Origin: Candidatus Avedoeria danica
GTDB lineage: Bacteria > Chloroflexota > Anaerolineae > Epilineales > Epilineaceae
Assembly (NCBI GenBank): GCA_016703025.1
Contig: JADJCV010000004.1
Span: 1,615,501 to 1,679,500, forward strand
Length of the DNA: 64,000 nt
Reading direction: 5' to 3'
Shown: piece by piece, positions 34,781 to 43,063 of the stretch
Layout of the letters: the number at the start of each line of letters is the position of its first letter
How positions within the stretch are numbered: position 1 is the stretch's first letter
Position numbers and translations under genes: made by a program
The notes under the pieces: model-generated
Told to the model about the DNA's origin: nothing
The model's database searches: none
What the model saw: the letters and a program-made list of their open reading frames with translations, nothing else

Positions 34781-35841
34781 GCCCGCTTCTCCGCGACGCG
34801 CTCGCCCAGGATGCCCGTCGGGCGGAAGACGAGGACGAGCACGAGCAGCGAGAACGCGATCGCGTCCTTCAGCTGGTGCGGCGCCGGGATGCCGAGGCCC
34901 TCGAGGAAGAGCGCCGGCCCGAGCGACTCGACGACGCCGAGGAAGAGGCCGCCGAGCATCGCCCCCGGCACGTTGCCGATGCCGCCGAGCACCGCGGCGG
35001 TGAACGCCTTGAGGCCCGGCTGGAAGCCCATGTTGAACACGACCTGGCCGTAGATCAGCGCGTGGAGCACGCCCGCCACGCCGGCCAGCGCGCCGCCGAG
35101 CATGAACGTCTGGACGATGACGCCGTCGACGTTGATCCCCATCAGCGCGGCCGTGTCCTTGTCCTCGGAGACGGCGCGCATCGCCCGGCCGGCGCGCGTG
35201 CGCTGGACGAACAGGTAGAGCAACGTCATCAGGCCGACGGCCGCGACGAAGACGAGGACATGGACCTTCAGGATGGGTACGCTGCCGAGCTTGAAGCTGC
35301 CCTTGAGCAGATCGATCGTGGGATAGGTTCGCAGCCCCGACCCGAAGAGCCCGCTGAACGTGTACTGCAGGAACAGCGATGCCCCGATGGCGGTGATCAG
35401 CGGCACGAGCCGTGGCGCGCGCCGCAGCGGCCGGTAGGCGATCCGCTCGAGGAGCACCGCGATCGTCGTCGAGCCCGCCACGGCGACGAGCGTGATGATC
35501 ACGAGTCCGAAGAGCGCGCCCCCCACCGAGTCGAGCCGCCCGGACCGGTTCAGCGCGTCGGCGGCGAAGAAGCCGATGTACGCGCCGCTCATGAAGACCT
35601 CGCCGTGGGCGAAGTTGATCATCCGCAGGATGCCGTACACGAGGGTGTAGCCGAGGGCGATCAGGGCGTACAGGCTGCCCTGGGACAGGCCGAAGATCAC
35701 GAACGCGATCCAGTTCTCGGCGCCGTACTTGCCGGAGCTGAGGATCTGGAACGGGCCGTAGATCAACACGCCGACGACCGCGATTGCGGTCAGCCAGCGC
35801 ATCGCCGTGGCGAGCTGCTCGCCGGTCGTGCTGCGGCGCAT
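34777..35841 (-). CDS. livH: Branched-chain amino acid ABC transporter permease LivH
   Basis: A 354-aa membrane permease. The LivH hallmarks are present: GLSQGSLYALIALGYTLVYG, NFAHGEVFMSGAY, RTRAGRAMRAVSED with MGINVD, and GGIGNVPGAMLGGLFLG. About eight to nine helices. ATG 35841 (MRRSTTGEQ) is chosen; ATG 35802 is plausible. It follows livJ after a strong intercistronic hairpin. Confidence 0.95.
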   Translation of the reverse strand: MRRSTTGEQLATAMRWLTAIAVVGVLIYGPFQILSSGKYGAENWIAFVIFGLSQGSLYALIALGYTLVYGILRMINFAHGEVFMSGAYIGFFAADALNRSGRLDSVGGALFGLVIITLVAVAGSTTIAVLLERIAYRPLRRAPRLVPLITAIGASLFLQYTFSGLFGSGLRTYPTIDLLKGSFKLGSVPILKVHVLVFVAAVGLMTLLYLFVQRTRAGRAMRAVSEDKDTAALMGINVDGVIVQTFMLGGALAGVAGVLHALIYGQVVFNMGFQPGLKAFTAAVLGGIGNVPGAMLGGLFLGVVESLGPALFLEGLGIPAPHQLKDAIAFSLLVLVLVFRPTGILGERVAEKRA

Positions 35842-35895
35842 CGTCGGCCTCGCGTTGGGAAGTCGGTCTCGCGCTGCTCGGGCAGGGATGTCAGA

Positions 35896-35937
35896 CGGGC
35901 GGCACGGGCGCGCCGAGAAGCGCGTCCGTGCCGCCCG
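35896..35937 (-). promoter_or_regulatory. Intercistronic hairpin between livJ and livH
   Basis: Twelve-base perfect arms CGGGCGGCACGG (35896-35907) and CCGTGCCGCCCG (35926-35937). Its place after the substrate-binding protein gene suggests partial termination or 3'-end protection, giving more LivJ than permease. There is no U-tract, so full termination is unlikely. Confidence 0.6.
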
Positions 35938-35960
35938 CAACGATCAAGGAACGGTGCCGA

Positions 35961-37271
35961 CTATTCGGTCGGCCAGACCTTCTCCATCTCGGTCAGGCCC
36001 TTGCCCGCCTCGATGTCGGTCAGGTTGATCTTGTAGACGGCGAGCACCGGATCGGCGCAGTCGCCGTTCGCATCGCACGTCAGGTTGCCGGTCAGGCCCT
36101 GGAAGCCGGACGTCGCCGCGATCGCGTCGCGGAACAGCTGGCGATCGATGTGCAGCGTACCGTCCTCGTCCTGGACGGCGACCTTCTGGATCGCGGCGTA
36201 GATGATGTTCGTCGCATCGTACGCGTGCGCGTGGAAGGCGCTGACCGGGCTCTCGTTGTATGCCGCCATGTGCGCCGGGAGGAACTTGTCCTTGTAGGCG
36301 CTGCCGAAGACCGAGAAGTCGGGGCTGGAGAGGTACATCCCGTCGACGGCGTCGCCGGCGGCCTCGATGAAGTCCGGCGAGAACATCCCGTCGGCGCCCA
36401 TGCCGGGCACGGTCTCGAGGCCGGCGATCTCGCCCTTCTGCGTCGTGATGTAGCCGCCGCCGGCCGAGAAGACCGGGTAGTACAGGAACTCGGGGCTGGA
36501 CTGGGCGATCGTCGTCAGGACGGCCCGCATGTCCGTGTCCTTGTCGCTGACCGCCTCGTGCGCGACGACCTCGCCGCCGAGCGCCTTGTAGGACTCCTCG
36601 AACGCCTCGACGAGACCGGCCGAGTACGGGCTGCCGTCGTTGATCGTGGCGACCTTCGTCAAACCGAGGCCGGTGAACACGAAGTCGGCGCCGACCTTGC
36701 CCTGCACCTTGTCGTTATGGGCGGTGCGGAAGAAGCCGGCCTCGCGGCTGTCCGGAGCGGTGAGGATCGGCGCGGTGGCCGACGGCGAGAGCATCGTCAG
36801 GCCGGCCTCCGAGATGATCGGCGCACCCGGCACGGACTCGGACGAGCACGACGAGCCGATGACGGCGACGATCGTCTTGTCCGCCGCCAGCTTCGTGGCC
36901 GCGGCCTGCCCGCCCTCGGCGTTGCAGCCCGAGTCCTCGCCCGTCAGCTCGACGGTGTGGCCGAGGAGCTCCGGCGTGTCGGCGATCGCGAGCTCGATGC
37001 CGCGCTTGGCGTCCTGACCGAGCGTCTGGTTGTCGCCGGCGACGACGAGCATGTAGGCGATCTTGATCGGATCGCCCGGGGCGATGTCGAGCACGCCGAG
37101 CGGGCCGGCCACCGGCGCCACCGGTTCGGCGGGCGCGGCGGTCTCGGCGCCGACGGCAGCGGCTTCGGTCGGCTGTGCAGCCGAGTCGGACGGTGGGGCT
37201 TCCTCGGGCGCACACGCCACGGCGAGGAAGAGCGGCAGCAACAGCGCTGCCGCAGAGAGTCGAACCTTCAT
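35961..37271 (-). CDS. livJ: Branched-chain amino acid-binding lipoprotein LivJ/K
   Basis: A 436-aa periplasmic-binding-type lipoprotein. The signal peptide ends in the lipobox LAVAC (Cys20), which is followed by an acidic Pro-rich linker. The mature part has the type 1 binding protein fold: IKIAYMLVVAGDNQTLGQDAKRGIELA, VIGSSCSSES, and GLTKVATINDGSPYSAGL. It is first in the liv operon and has SD AAGGAGGAG and a promoter (TGGACT, 17 bp, TAGAAT). The exact amino acid or peptide ligand cannot be told. Confidence 0.95.
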   Translation of the reverse strand: MKVRLSAAALLLPLFLAVACAPEEAPPSDSAAQPTEAAAVGAETAAPAEPVAPVAGPLGVLDIAPGDPIKIAYMLVVAGDNQTLGQDAKRGIELAIADTPELLGHTVELTGEDSGCNAEGGQAAATKLAADKTIVAVIGSSCSSESVPGAPIISEAGLTMLSPSATAPILTAPDSREAGFFRTAHNDKVQGKVGADFVFTGLGLTKVATINDGSPYSAGLVEAFEESYKALGGEVVAHEAVSDKDTDMRAVLTTIAQSSPEFLYYPVFSAGGGYITTQKGEIAGLETVPGMGADGMFSPDFIEAAGDAVDGMYLSSPDFSVFGSAYKDKFLPAHMAAYNESPVSAFHAHAYDATNIIYAAIQKVAVQDEDGTLHIDRQLFRDAIAATSGFQGLTGNLTCDANGDCADPVLAVYKINLTDIEAGKGLTEMEKVWPTE

Positions 37272-37309
37272 GTCGCGTCTCCTCCTTACAGAGAACGGAA
37301 TGCGGCGCG

Positions 37310-37338
37310 ATTCTATCGACCCGCTCCAGCGAAGTCCA
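37310..37338 (-). promoter_or_regulatory. liv operon promoter
   Basis: Minus-strand TGGACT (37333-37338), 17-base spacer, TAGAAT (37310-37315). It lies 38 bp upstream of the livJ ATG. Next upstream is the 77-bp inverted-repeat element, so insertion there could have affected upstream regulatory DNA. Confidence 0.65.
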
Positions 37339-37389
37339 GCCCCCCGTCCGCCGCAACGTACGCGCCGCCGACGGCCGCGACGCCTGCCC

Positions 37390-37466
37390 TAGTACTCTGT
37401 CACTGGACACGCTTCGGATATCCGACAGAGGTAGTTATCCGCCGATCCTGCAGTGACAGAGTACTA
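37390..37466. mobile_element. 77-bp MITE-like element with perfect 16-bp inverted ends
   Basis: The terminal sequences TAGTACTCTGTCACTG (37390-37405) and CAGTGACAGAGTACTA (37451-37466) are exact inverted repeats. The 45-bp interior has a CGGATATCCG palindrome and no frame. The right end's CTA is the minus-strand TAG stop of ccmC (37464-37466). No flanking target duplication is evident beyond TA. Non-autonomous; no transposase is in this window. Confidence 0.8.
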
Positions 37467-38147
37467 CCGCTCGTCCAGCGCGTCGCGTGCCGCCTCCAAG
37501 CGAACGCGGGCCAGCATGCCCCAGGCGACGATCAGCGCGTAGGCGACGAGGGACAGCAGGACGGCACGCACGATCCCCGGATCGGCGGCGGCTCCGCCGG
37601 GACGGTTGAGGATGGGTGGCGGATGCTCCGTGCGGAAGAGGAGCGTGGCGAAGTGGTTCAGAACGCCGGCCGGGATCGCGGCCACCGCAAGGACGGCGGA
37701 CAGCGTCGCGCGGCGGTCACCGTCCGTGACGTGCCGGAGCAGGAGGTACCCGACGTAGACGAACCACAGGAGCAGCGTCAACGTGAGCCGCGGGTCGCTC
37801 CACTGCCACCACCAGTTCGAGGCGACCTTGGCCCAGATGCTGCCCGTGATCAGCGTGATGCTGGACAGAACGACGCTCCACTCGGCCGCCGCCACGGCGA
37901 TGTGGTCGAACCGGCGGTTGCGACGCCAGAGGTAGAGAACCGCCGCCGTCGCCGTGATCCCGTACGCGATGTACGCCATGAACGCGGCGCCGACGTGGAC
38001 GTACAGGATGCGGATCGTCTCGCGCAGCGTCGCTTCGTCGGGTGAGCGCGTGAACACCCAGAGCGTCGCGATCACCGTCGCCGCCAACGCCGCCACCGCC
38101 AGCACCCGTTCGGCGCGGTCGAGCCGCCTGTCGTTTCGTTCGCTCAT
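37464..38147 (-). CDS. ccmC: Heme exporter / cytochrome c maturation protein CcmC
   Basis: A 227-aa membrane protein of the CcmC/CcsA heme-handling family, with six hydrophobic segments. The tryptophan-rich WWWQWSDPRLT motif, near residue 115, is characteristic (the heme-binding WWD-type block), and the conserved His in ILYVHVGAAFM and LNHFA are heme ligands in the family. ATG 38147 is chosen; 38159 and 38165 are alternatives. The final TAG belongs to the inverted-repeat element. It follows the ccmAB fusion on the same strand after a 97-bp gap. Confidence 0.9.
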   Translation of the reverse strand: MSERNDRRLDRAERVLAVAALAATVIATLWVFTRSPDEATLRETIRILYVHVGAAFMAYIAYGITATAAVLYLWRRNRRFDHIAVAAAEWSVVLSSITLITGSIWAKVASNWWWQWSDPRLTLTLLLWFVYVGYLLLRHVTDGDRRATLSAVLAVAAIPAGVLNHFATLLFRTEHPPPILNRPGGAAADPGIVRAVLLSLVAYALIVAWGMLARVRLEAARDALDER

Positions 38148-38244
38148 CGCGCCTGTCATCCCCATTCGTACCCGCTGCCAATACCCGGCTAGTACCCGCT
38201 GCGACACCCCGATCGCCGGGAAACGAGGGCAACGACTGCCGCGC

Positions 38245-39639
38245 TCACGTGCTGTCGACGACGACCGGGAACAGCCAGAAGCCCACGACACAGAATATCA
38301 CGTCGTACGCCGCCATCAGTGCCAAGGCGGGTCCAAGCTCGGTCAGCGGCGCACCGGCCAGCGCCCCGCCCGTGGCGCGCACGGCAGCGAGGACGAGCGG
38401 GAGGAGCAGCGGGAACAGGAGGATCGGCAGCAGCACCTCGCGGCCCCGCGCCGTGGCGCTGATGCCCGCCACGAGGACACCGGCGGCGGCCCAGCCGGGC
38501 ACGCCGGCGGCCGCAACCGCGGCAAGCCCGAGGACGTCGCCAGCGCGGAGCGCGAACAGGGCGACCCACAGCGGCGCGAGCACCCATGCAATGGCGAGCG
38601 TGAACGCCGTCGCCGCCGCCCACTTTCCGAGGAAGAGCGCACCCCCGTCGAGCCCCGTCAGCCGGAGCGCCGATAGCGCGTCACCATCCACCTCGGCGGC
38701 GATCATCCGCCCCAGTCCGAGCGTCCCGCCGAACAGGAGCGCCACCCAGTACGCGCCCGGCGCGATGCGCGGCAGATCGGGCGTCACATCGCTGAACGCG
38801 TACGCCAGCACCGTCCCGCACAGCGCGGCGAACACGCCGAGCGCCGGCAGGAGCTCGCGCCCGCGCAGCTCCGTGCGCACGTCTTTCTGAGCGATCAGCC
38901 AAGCGCCTCGCAGCACGCCAAGCCCGCGGCGCCGTGCAGCCGGTCGAGGCGACGGCGCGACTTCGGTCCGCTCCGCCGTCGGTCCAAGCGAAGGCGCGGC
39001 GCCGCCCGGTCCCTCCGCCGAACGCAGCCGCCCGTCCACCAGCGTCGCCACCCGATTCGCCTGCCCACGCGCCCGCCCGTCGTCGTGGGCCGCGAACAGC
39101 ACCGTGGCGCCGTTGGCGCAGGCCGTGGCGATCGCCCGATCGAGGCGCTCGCCGCCGGCGGCGTCGAGCGCGGTAAACGGCTCATCGAGCAGGATGATGT
39201 CCGGCGCGGTCATGAACGCGCGGGCGAGGGCTAGTCGCTGCTGCTGGCCACGCGAGAGCGTGCGCGTGCGCATCGCCGGGCGGTGCGCGAGGCCGAACGC
39301 GTCGAGCGCCTCGGCCGCGGCACCACCGGGATCGGCAAGGCCGTTCAGCCGAGCGAACAGGTCGAGGTTCTCGATCGTGGACAGCTCGGCGTACAACCCC
39401 GGCGCCTGGCCGACGAAGGCCACGCGCATCGGCCGGCCGTTCGCATGGGCGACGGTGCCGCGCTGCGGGCGCAGCAGCCCGGCCAGGATGCGCAGGAGCG
39501 TCGTCTTGCCGGAGCCGTTGGCGCCGTGGAGCACGACGCACTCGCCGGGCACGAGCGCCAGGTCGATACCCTCCAGGACGCGGACTCGGCCAAAGCGGTG
39601 GGCGATGTCGCGTGCGGTGCACGCGGGTTCGATCGGCAC
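38245..39639 (-). CDS. ccmA: CcmA-CcmB fusion, heme-release ABC transporter
   Basis: A 464-aa fusion of the CcmA ATPase (residues 1-215) and the CcmB membrane subunit (about 250-464). The ATPase shows GANGSGKTT (39-47), LSRGQQQRLALARA and LLDEPFTALD. The permease part has GAYWVALLFGGTLGLGR, the CcmB-characteristic EVDGDALSALRLTGLD segment and six helices. Separate ccmA and ccmB genes are usual; here the linker is Pro/Arg-rich. GTG 39639 begins four bases after the upstream stop. The complex releases holo-CcmE in system I cytochrome c maturation, yet ccmE is not in this window. Confidence 0.92.
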   Translation of the reverse strand: MPIEPACTARDIAHRFGRVRVLEGIDLALVPGECVVLHGANGSGKTTLLRILAGLLRPQRGTVAHANGRPMRVAFVGQAPGLYAELSTIENLDLFARLNGLADPGGAAAEALDAFGLAHRPAMRTRTLSRGQQQRLALARAFMTAPDIILLDEPFTALDAAGGERLDRAIATACANGATVLFAAHDDGRARGQANRVATLVDGRLRSAEGPGGAAPSLGPTAERTEVAPSPRPAARRRGLGVLRGAWLIAQKDVRTELRGRELLPALGVFAALCGTVLAYAFSDVTPDLPRIAPGAYWVALLFGGTLGLGRMIAAEVDGDALSALRLTGLDGGALFLGKWAAATAFTLAIAWVLAPLWVALFALRAGDVLGLAAVAAAGVPGWAAAGVLVAGISATARGREVLLPILLFPLLLPLVLAAVRATGGALAGAPLTELGPALALMAAYDVIFCVVGFWLFPVVVDST

Positions 39640-39643
39640 CGCG

Positions 39644-40180
39644 CTAACGCGCCGCCGCGAGCTGCACCGCCACGCGCACGGTCTCGGCGACGGTCCCGCT
39701 GACCGGATCGACCGCCGAAACCTCGACGGTCCCGGGTTCAGGCGCATCGAGGGTGTACGGGACGTCGACGACGAACCCGCCATCGGCCTGAAGCGTGAGC
39801 CGGGCATTGCCCCGCTGCTGGGGCGTGGCCCCCGCGACGACGATCTGGGCAACGTAGAGCAGACCATCCTCGTGCCGCACGACGCCGCGCACGCGCACGG
39901 GCGATGTCAGGCTGGCTCCGGCGACGGGCGCGCTGATCCGGAGGAGTGGCGTCGGGTCCGTCGCCAGCGCGGCGGCCGCTCCCGGCGCTGCCGGGGCGTC
40001 GTCGGCACGGTCGGCGGGGCGTGTCGCGGCCGCTGGAAGAGGGGTGTTTGGCGCAGCGGGCAGCACGCTGCCGTGGCGCGGGCGGGTGCAGCCGGCCGAC
40101 GCGATCGCAACCGCCAGCAAGGCCGCGCTTCGCGCCAAGCGTCGCCGCCCGCGCGAGCTAGTTCGCGCGGCCGTTGACAC
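39644..40180 (-). CDS. Lipoprotein with Gmad2-like Ig domain
   Basis: A 178-aa exported protein. An Arg-rich n-region and hydrophobic core end in the lipobox IASAGC, followed by a Pro/Ala linker, then a beta-sandwich: LLRISAPVAGASLTSPVRVRG, an AQIVVAG strand, GGFVVDVPYT, and GTVEVSAVDPVSGT. That matches the Gmad2 immunoglobulin-like domain of spore-germination and surface proteins. GTG 40180 is chosen for the signal peptide; an ATG at 40219 overlaps infA more. It lies between infA and ccmAB in one direction. Confidence 0.7.
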   Translation of the reverse strand: MSTAARTSSRGRRRLARSAALLAVAIASAGCTRPRHGSVLPAAPNTPLPAAATRPADRADDAPAAPGAAAALATDPTPLLRISAPVAGASLTSPVRVRGVVRHEDGLLYVAQIVVAGATPQQRGNARLTLQADGGFVVDVPYTLDAPEPGTVEVSAVDPVSGTVAETVRVAVQLAAAR

Positions 40181-40400
40181 CGGCACGGTGGCGATACGTG
40201 ATCCGGCCGCGGGTGGCATCGTACGGCGACAGCTCGACCCGCACGCGGTCGCCGAGCAGCACCTTGATGTAGTACTTCTTCATGCGGCCCGACAGATACG
40301 CCAAGACCGTATGGTCGTTGTCGAGTGCAACCTTGAACATCGTGTTGGGGAGGGCTTCCGTGATGACGCCCTCCACTTCAATTTTTTCGTCCGTGGACAA
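40158..40400 (-). CDS. infA: Translation initiation factor IF-1
   Basis: An 80-aa S1-fold protein of the IF-1 family: EVEGVITEALPNTMFKVALD, VLAYLSGRMKKYYIKVLLGD, RVRVELSPYDATRGRITYR. Its TTG start at 40400 has SD GGAGGA seven bases upstream, and an extended -10 promoter lies 75 bp further. The length is a little above the usual 72. It stands apart from the ribosomal operon that normally neighbours it; the C-terminal RHRAGVNGRAN is a short extension. Confidence 0.95.
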   Translation of the reverse strand: MSTDEKIEVEGVITEALPNTMFKVALDNDHTVLAYLSGRMKKYYIKVLLGDRVRVELSPYDATRGRITYRHRAGVNGRAN

Positions 40401-40474
40401 TGCGCTTCCTCCGATTTCACCACCCGCGCGCCGAGCCGATGCTCGGCACGCCGCGGGCGGCATCGCAAGCAACG

Positions 40475-40483
40475 ATCATAGCA
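40475..40483 (-). promoter_or_regulatory. Extended -10 promoter for infA
   Basis: Minus-strand TGCTATGAT (TG-N-TATGAT). It lies about 75 bp before the TTG start. No clear -35. Similar TGCTAxxxT elements precede 30453 and 50316. Confidence 0.5.
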
Positions 40484-40560
40484 CATCCCGGCACGGATCG
40501 ACCGACCGCTGACAGAGGCGGACGCGTACGCGCGGCGTGGCATCCGCGCGGCCGACATCC

Positions 40561-40590
40561 TTGACCCGCCGCGCGCGCGTCGGCTAGACT
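40561..40590 (+). promoter_or_regulatory. Promoter for the PP2C gene
   Basis: TTGACC (40561-40566), 18-base spacer, TAGACT (40585-40590). A start point near 40597 would leave a 75-nt leader before GTG 40673. Confidence 0.7.
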
Positions 40591-40672
40591 TTGAGGCCGT
40601 GCCTCGGCCTGCGGATCGTCCGCCGCGCCGCGACGGCCGCCGGAACCGCCGGCGGCGCCCGAAGGATCGCCC

Positions 40673-43042
40673 GTGGCCGCGCAACACGATGCCACCCTCG
40701 GCTACGCGACCGACGCCGGCCGCGGGTCAAAGGTCAATCAGGACAAGCTGGGCTTCTACCTTCCGGACGACGCGCGCTTGGCCGATCTGGCCGGCCAGAT
40801 CTACGTCGTCGTGGACGGCATGGGCTCGCGCGACCGCGGCGCCGCTCTGGCCGACCTGACGATCCGGGTCGTCGTGCGGGCGTACTACGCCGCCGTCATC
40901 GAGCACGGCCGGGCGGATGCGTTGGCCGTGGCGATCGGCGCCGCCGATCGCGCGCTGCGCAACGAGTTGGCCGAACGGCCGGATGACGCGGATGCCGGCT
41001 GCGCGCTCGCGGCGGCGGTGCTGCGCGGCGACGAACTCCTCGTCGGCCATGTCGGTGATCCCCGGGCGTACCTGATCCGCGACGGCCGCCCGTACCGCCT
41101 GACGGACGACGTCGCCGACGGTGCGCACCTCGGGCGCGGCGCCGAGGTCAGGCCCGTCATCACCGACGCGATCCCGCTCGGACCGGGTGACCGCATCCTG
41201 GTCTGCTCGGACGGCCTGCACCAACTCGTCGCCGAACCGCAGATCGCGGAGTTGGTCGGGAGCGGCGCACCGCAGGAGGCGGCCGAGAAGCTCGTGGCCG
41301 CGGCGAACGCACGCGGCGGCTGGGACAACATCACGGCGCTCGTCGTCGATCCGTTCGCGACGGCATCCCGGCCGGTTCCGGTGGCGCCGCCGCCTTCCGC
41401 CGCGCGCGCACCTCAGCTCGAGGCGACGGAGATCGAGTGGGGCAAGGTCGGCATCACCAGCGCGCTCATCCTGGCCGCGGCGGCGCTGCTCATCTTCCGG
41501 CCCTGGCAGCGCCTTGACATGAATGCCGTCGCCGGCGTCTTTGCCCATCCGACACCGACGCCGGAGCCCCCAACCGCTCCCCCAACCGAAACGCCGATCC
41601 CGACGGCCGTGCCAACCGAGACGCCGCGTCCGACGGACGCCGTCGTCACCGTCCCCGAGCTCGTGAACGAGGTCGGCACGAACGCGCTTCAGGCATTGAA
41701 CGGGACCGGGTTGACGGGCGAGTTCATCAAGCAGTACTCGTCGACCGTCGCACCCGGCTACGTGATCAGCCAGGAGCCGGCGGCCGGCGCAAGCGTCGCA
41801 CCCGGCAGCACGGTCCAGGTGGCGATCAGCCTCGGCCCGGCGCCGGCCCCGACGAAGCCCGTGCTCCGCGCCTGGCCCACCTGGACGTACGCACCGCCGA
41901 CCGCGCCCGTCGAGGTCACCGTCGCCCCGACGGAGGCGCCGACGAGCCCGCCGGGCGGTGGGGATCCGGGCGGTGGCGGCGGCGGCGGCGGAAGCAAGCC
42001 CAAGCCGACGGATCCGCCCGCGCCGCCGCCTGCGCCGACGTCGCCCCCGCCGGAGCCGACGGACAAGCCGAAGCCGCCGACCGAGAAGCCGCCGCCCGCA
42101 CCATACGGCGCGGCGACGCCGGATCAACCCGCAGCCATTCGACCCGCGGTCCGCTTCGGACCGAATCGCGGCCCGGTGGTCGCGGCCATCGACCTTGCGG
42201 CCGCGGCCGATGTCGCCCGTGCCGGGCTGGCACTTTCGCTCTCCGGTTTCGGCCGTTCGCCCGGCCGTCCGGCGCTGCAAGTGACGACGACGGCCACCGC
42301 GACGTCATCCGTGACCGCAACGGCGACGATCACGCCCACCGATACCCCGACGCCGACCGATACCCCGACGCGCACGCCGACGTCTACGAACACCCCGACG
42401 CCCACGAACACGCCGACGCCCACGAACACCCCGACGCCCACGAACACGCCAACCCAGCCGGCCTACCTGCCGCTCCTCCTCCAGCAGCACTGGCAGCTCT
42501 GCACGCAGCCGTGGTTCATGGACGACCAGACCGAGCCGAACGATCGCCGCACGGGCGCCGAGATCCTCGTCGGCCGCAACGACCGTGTCCTCTGCCCTCG
42601 TACGGCATACGCCGGCCGGCTGCGCCGCGCCGACGGCGTCGAGGACGTGCAGGACAACTTCGTGTTGACGATGCGCCGCACGAGCGGCCTGAAGGTCTAT
42701 CTGAGCGTCCCGCCGAAGTCTGCCGGCGACCTCGATCTCTACGTCTACCCGCTGTCCGACGTGAACACGAGCCGCCCGGGCTGGTCGAGCGACCTGGCCC
42801 CCGGCATCGACGAGGTCGTTACGCTGCCCGCGCGCGAACTCGTCAATGAGCGGATCCTGTGGGTCACGGTCTGGGGCCTCGGCAAAGAGGTCGTCCCGCC
42901 GTACGAGCTGTGCTACGAGTACGACGGCGACAATCGCTGCCGGGCGGCGCTGGCTGCGGCGGCGGCGCGGACGGCGGCCGTGGAGGCGCAGGTGTGGTAC
43001 GGGGTGGCGGCGACGCGAAAAGTCAGCGCGATCCCGAGGTAA
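40673..43042 (+). CDS. PP2C phosphatase with PASTA and secreted domains
   Basis: A 789-aa chimeric membrane phosphatase. Residues 1-235 are a PP2C/PPM domain: VNQDKLGF, VVDGMGSRDRG, GHVGDPRAYL, LVCSDGL and WDNITALVV hold the metal-binding Asp set. One helix (about 258-276) crosses the membrane. Outside lie a Pro/Thr linker, a PASTA-like domain (VPELVNEVGTNALQALNG, to QVAISLGP) and a glycine/proline-rich tract. A Thr-Pro repeat (12-bp DNA repeats at about 42391-42450) precedes a C-terminal beta domain (AYLPLLL, QTEPNDRRTGAEIL, DLDLYVYPL) like bacterial PPC domains. PASTA usually belongs to kinases, and no kinase is nearby. GTG 40673 has AAGGA upstream. Confidence 0.85.
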   Translation: MAAQHDATLGYATDAGRGSKVNQDKLGFYLPDDARLADLAGQIYVVVDGMGSRDRGAALADLTIRVVVRAYYAAVIEHGRADALAVAIGAADRALRNELAERPDDADAGCALAAAVLRGDELLVGHVGDPRAYLIRDGRPYRLTDDVADGAHLGRGAEVRPVITDAIPLGPGDRILVCSDGLHQLVAEPQIAELVGSGAPQEAAEKLVAAANARGGWDNITALVVDPFATASRPVPVAPPPSAARAPQLEATEIEWGKVGITSALILAAAALLIFRPWQRLDMNAVAGVFAHPTPTPEPPTAPPTETPIPTAVPTETPRPTDAVVTVPELVNEVGTNALQALNGTGLTGEFIKQYSSTVAPGYVISQEPAAGASVAPGSTVQVAISLGPAPAPTKPVLRAWPTWTYAPPTAPVEVTVAPTEAPTSPPGGGDPGGGGGGGGSKPKPTDPPAPPPAPTSPPPEPTDKPKPPTEKPPPAPYGAATPDQPAAIRPAVRFGPNRGPVVAAIDLAAAADVARAGLALSLSGFGRSPGRPALQVTTTATATSSVTATATITPTDTPTPTDTPTRTPTSTNTPTPTNTPTPTNTPTPTNTPTQPAYLPLLLQQHWQLCTQPWFMDDQTEPNDRRTGAEILVGRNDRVLCPRTAYAGRLRRADGVEDVQDNFVLTMRRTSGLKVYLSVPPKSAGDLDLYVYPLSDVNTSRPGWSSDLAPGIDEVVTLPARELVNERILWVTVWGLGKEVVPPYELCYEYDGDNRCRAALAAAAARTAAVEAQVWYGVAATRKVSAIPR

Positions 43043-43063
43043 GGGCACGGCGCTGCCGTGCCC

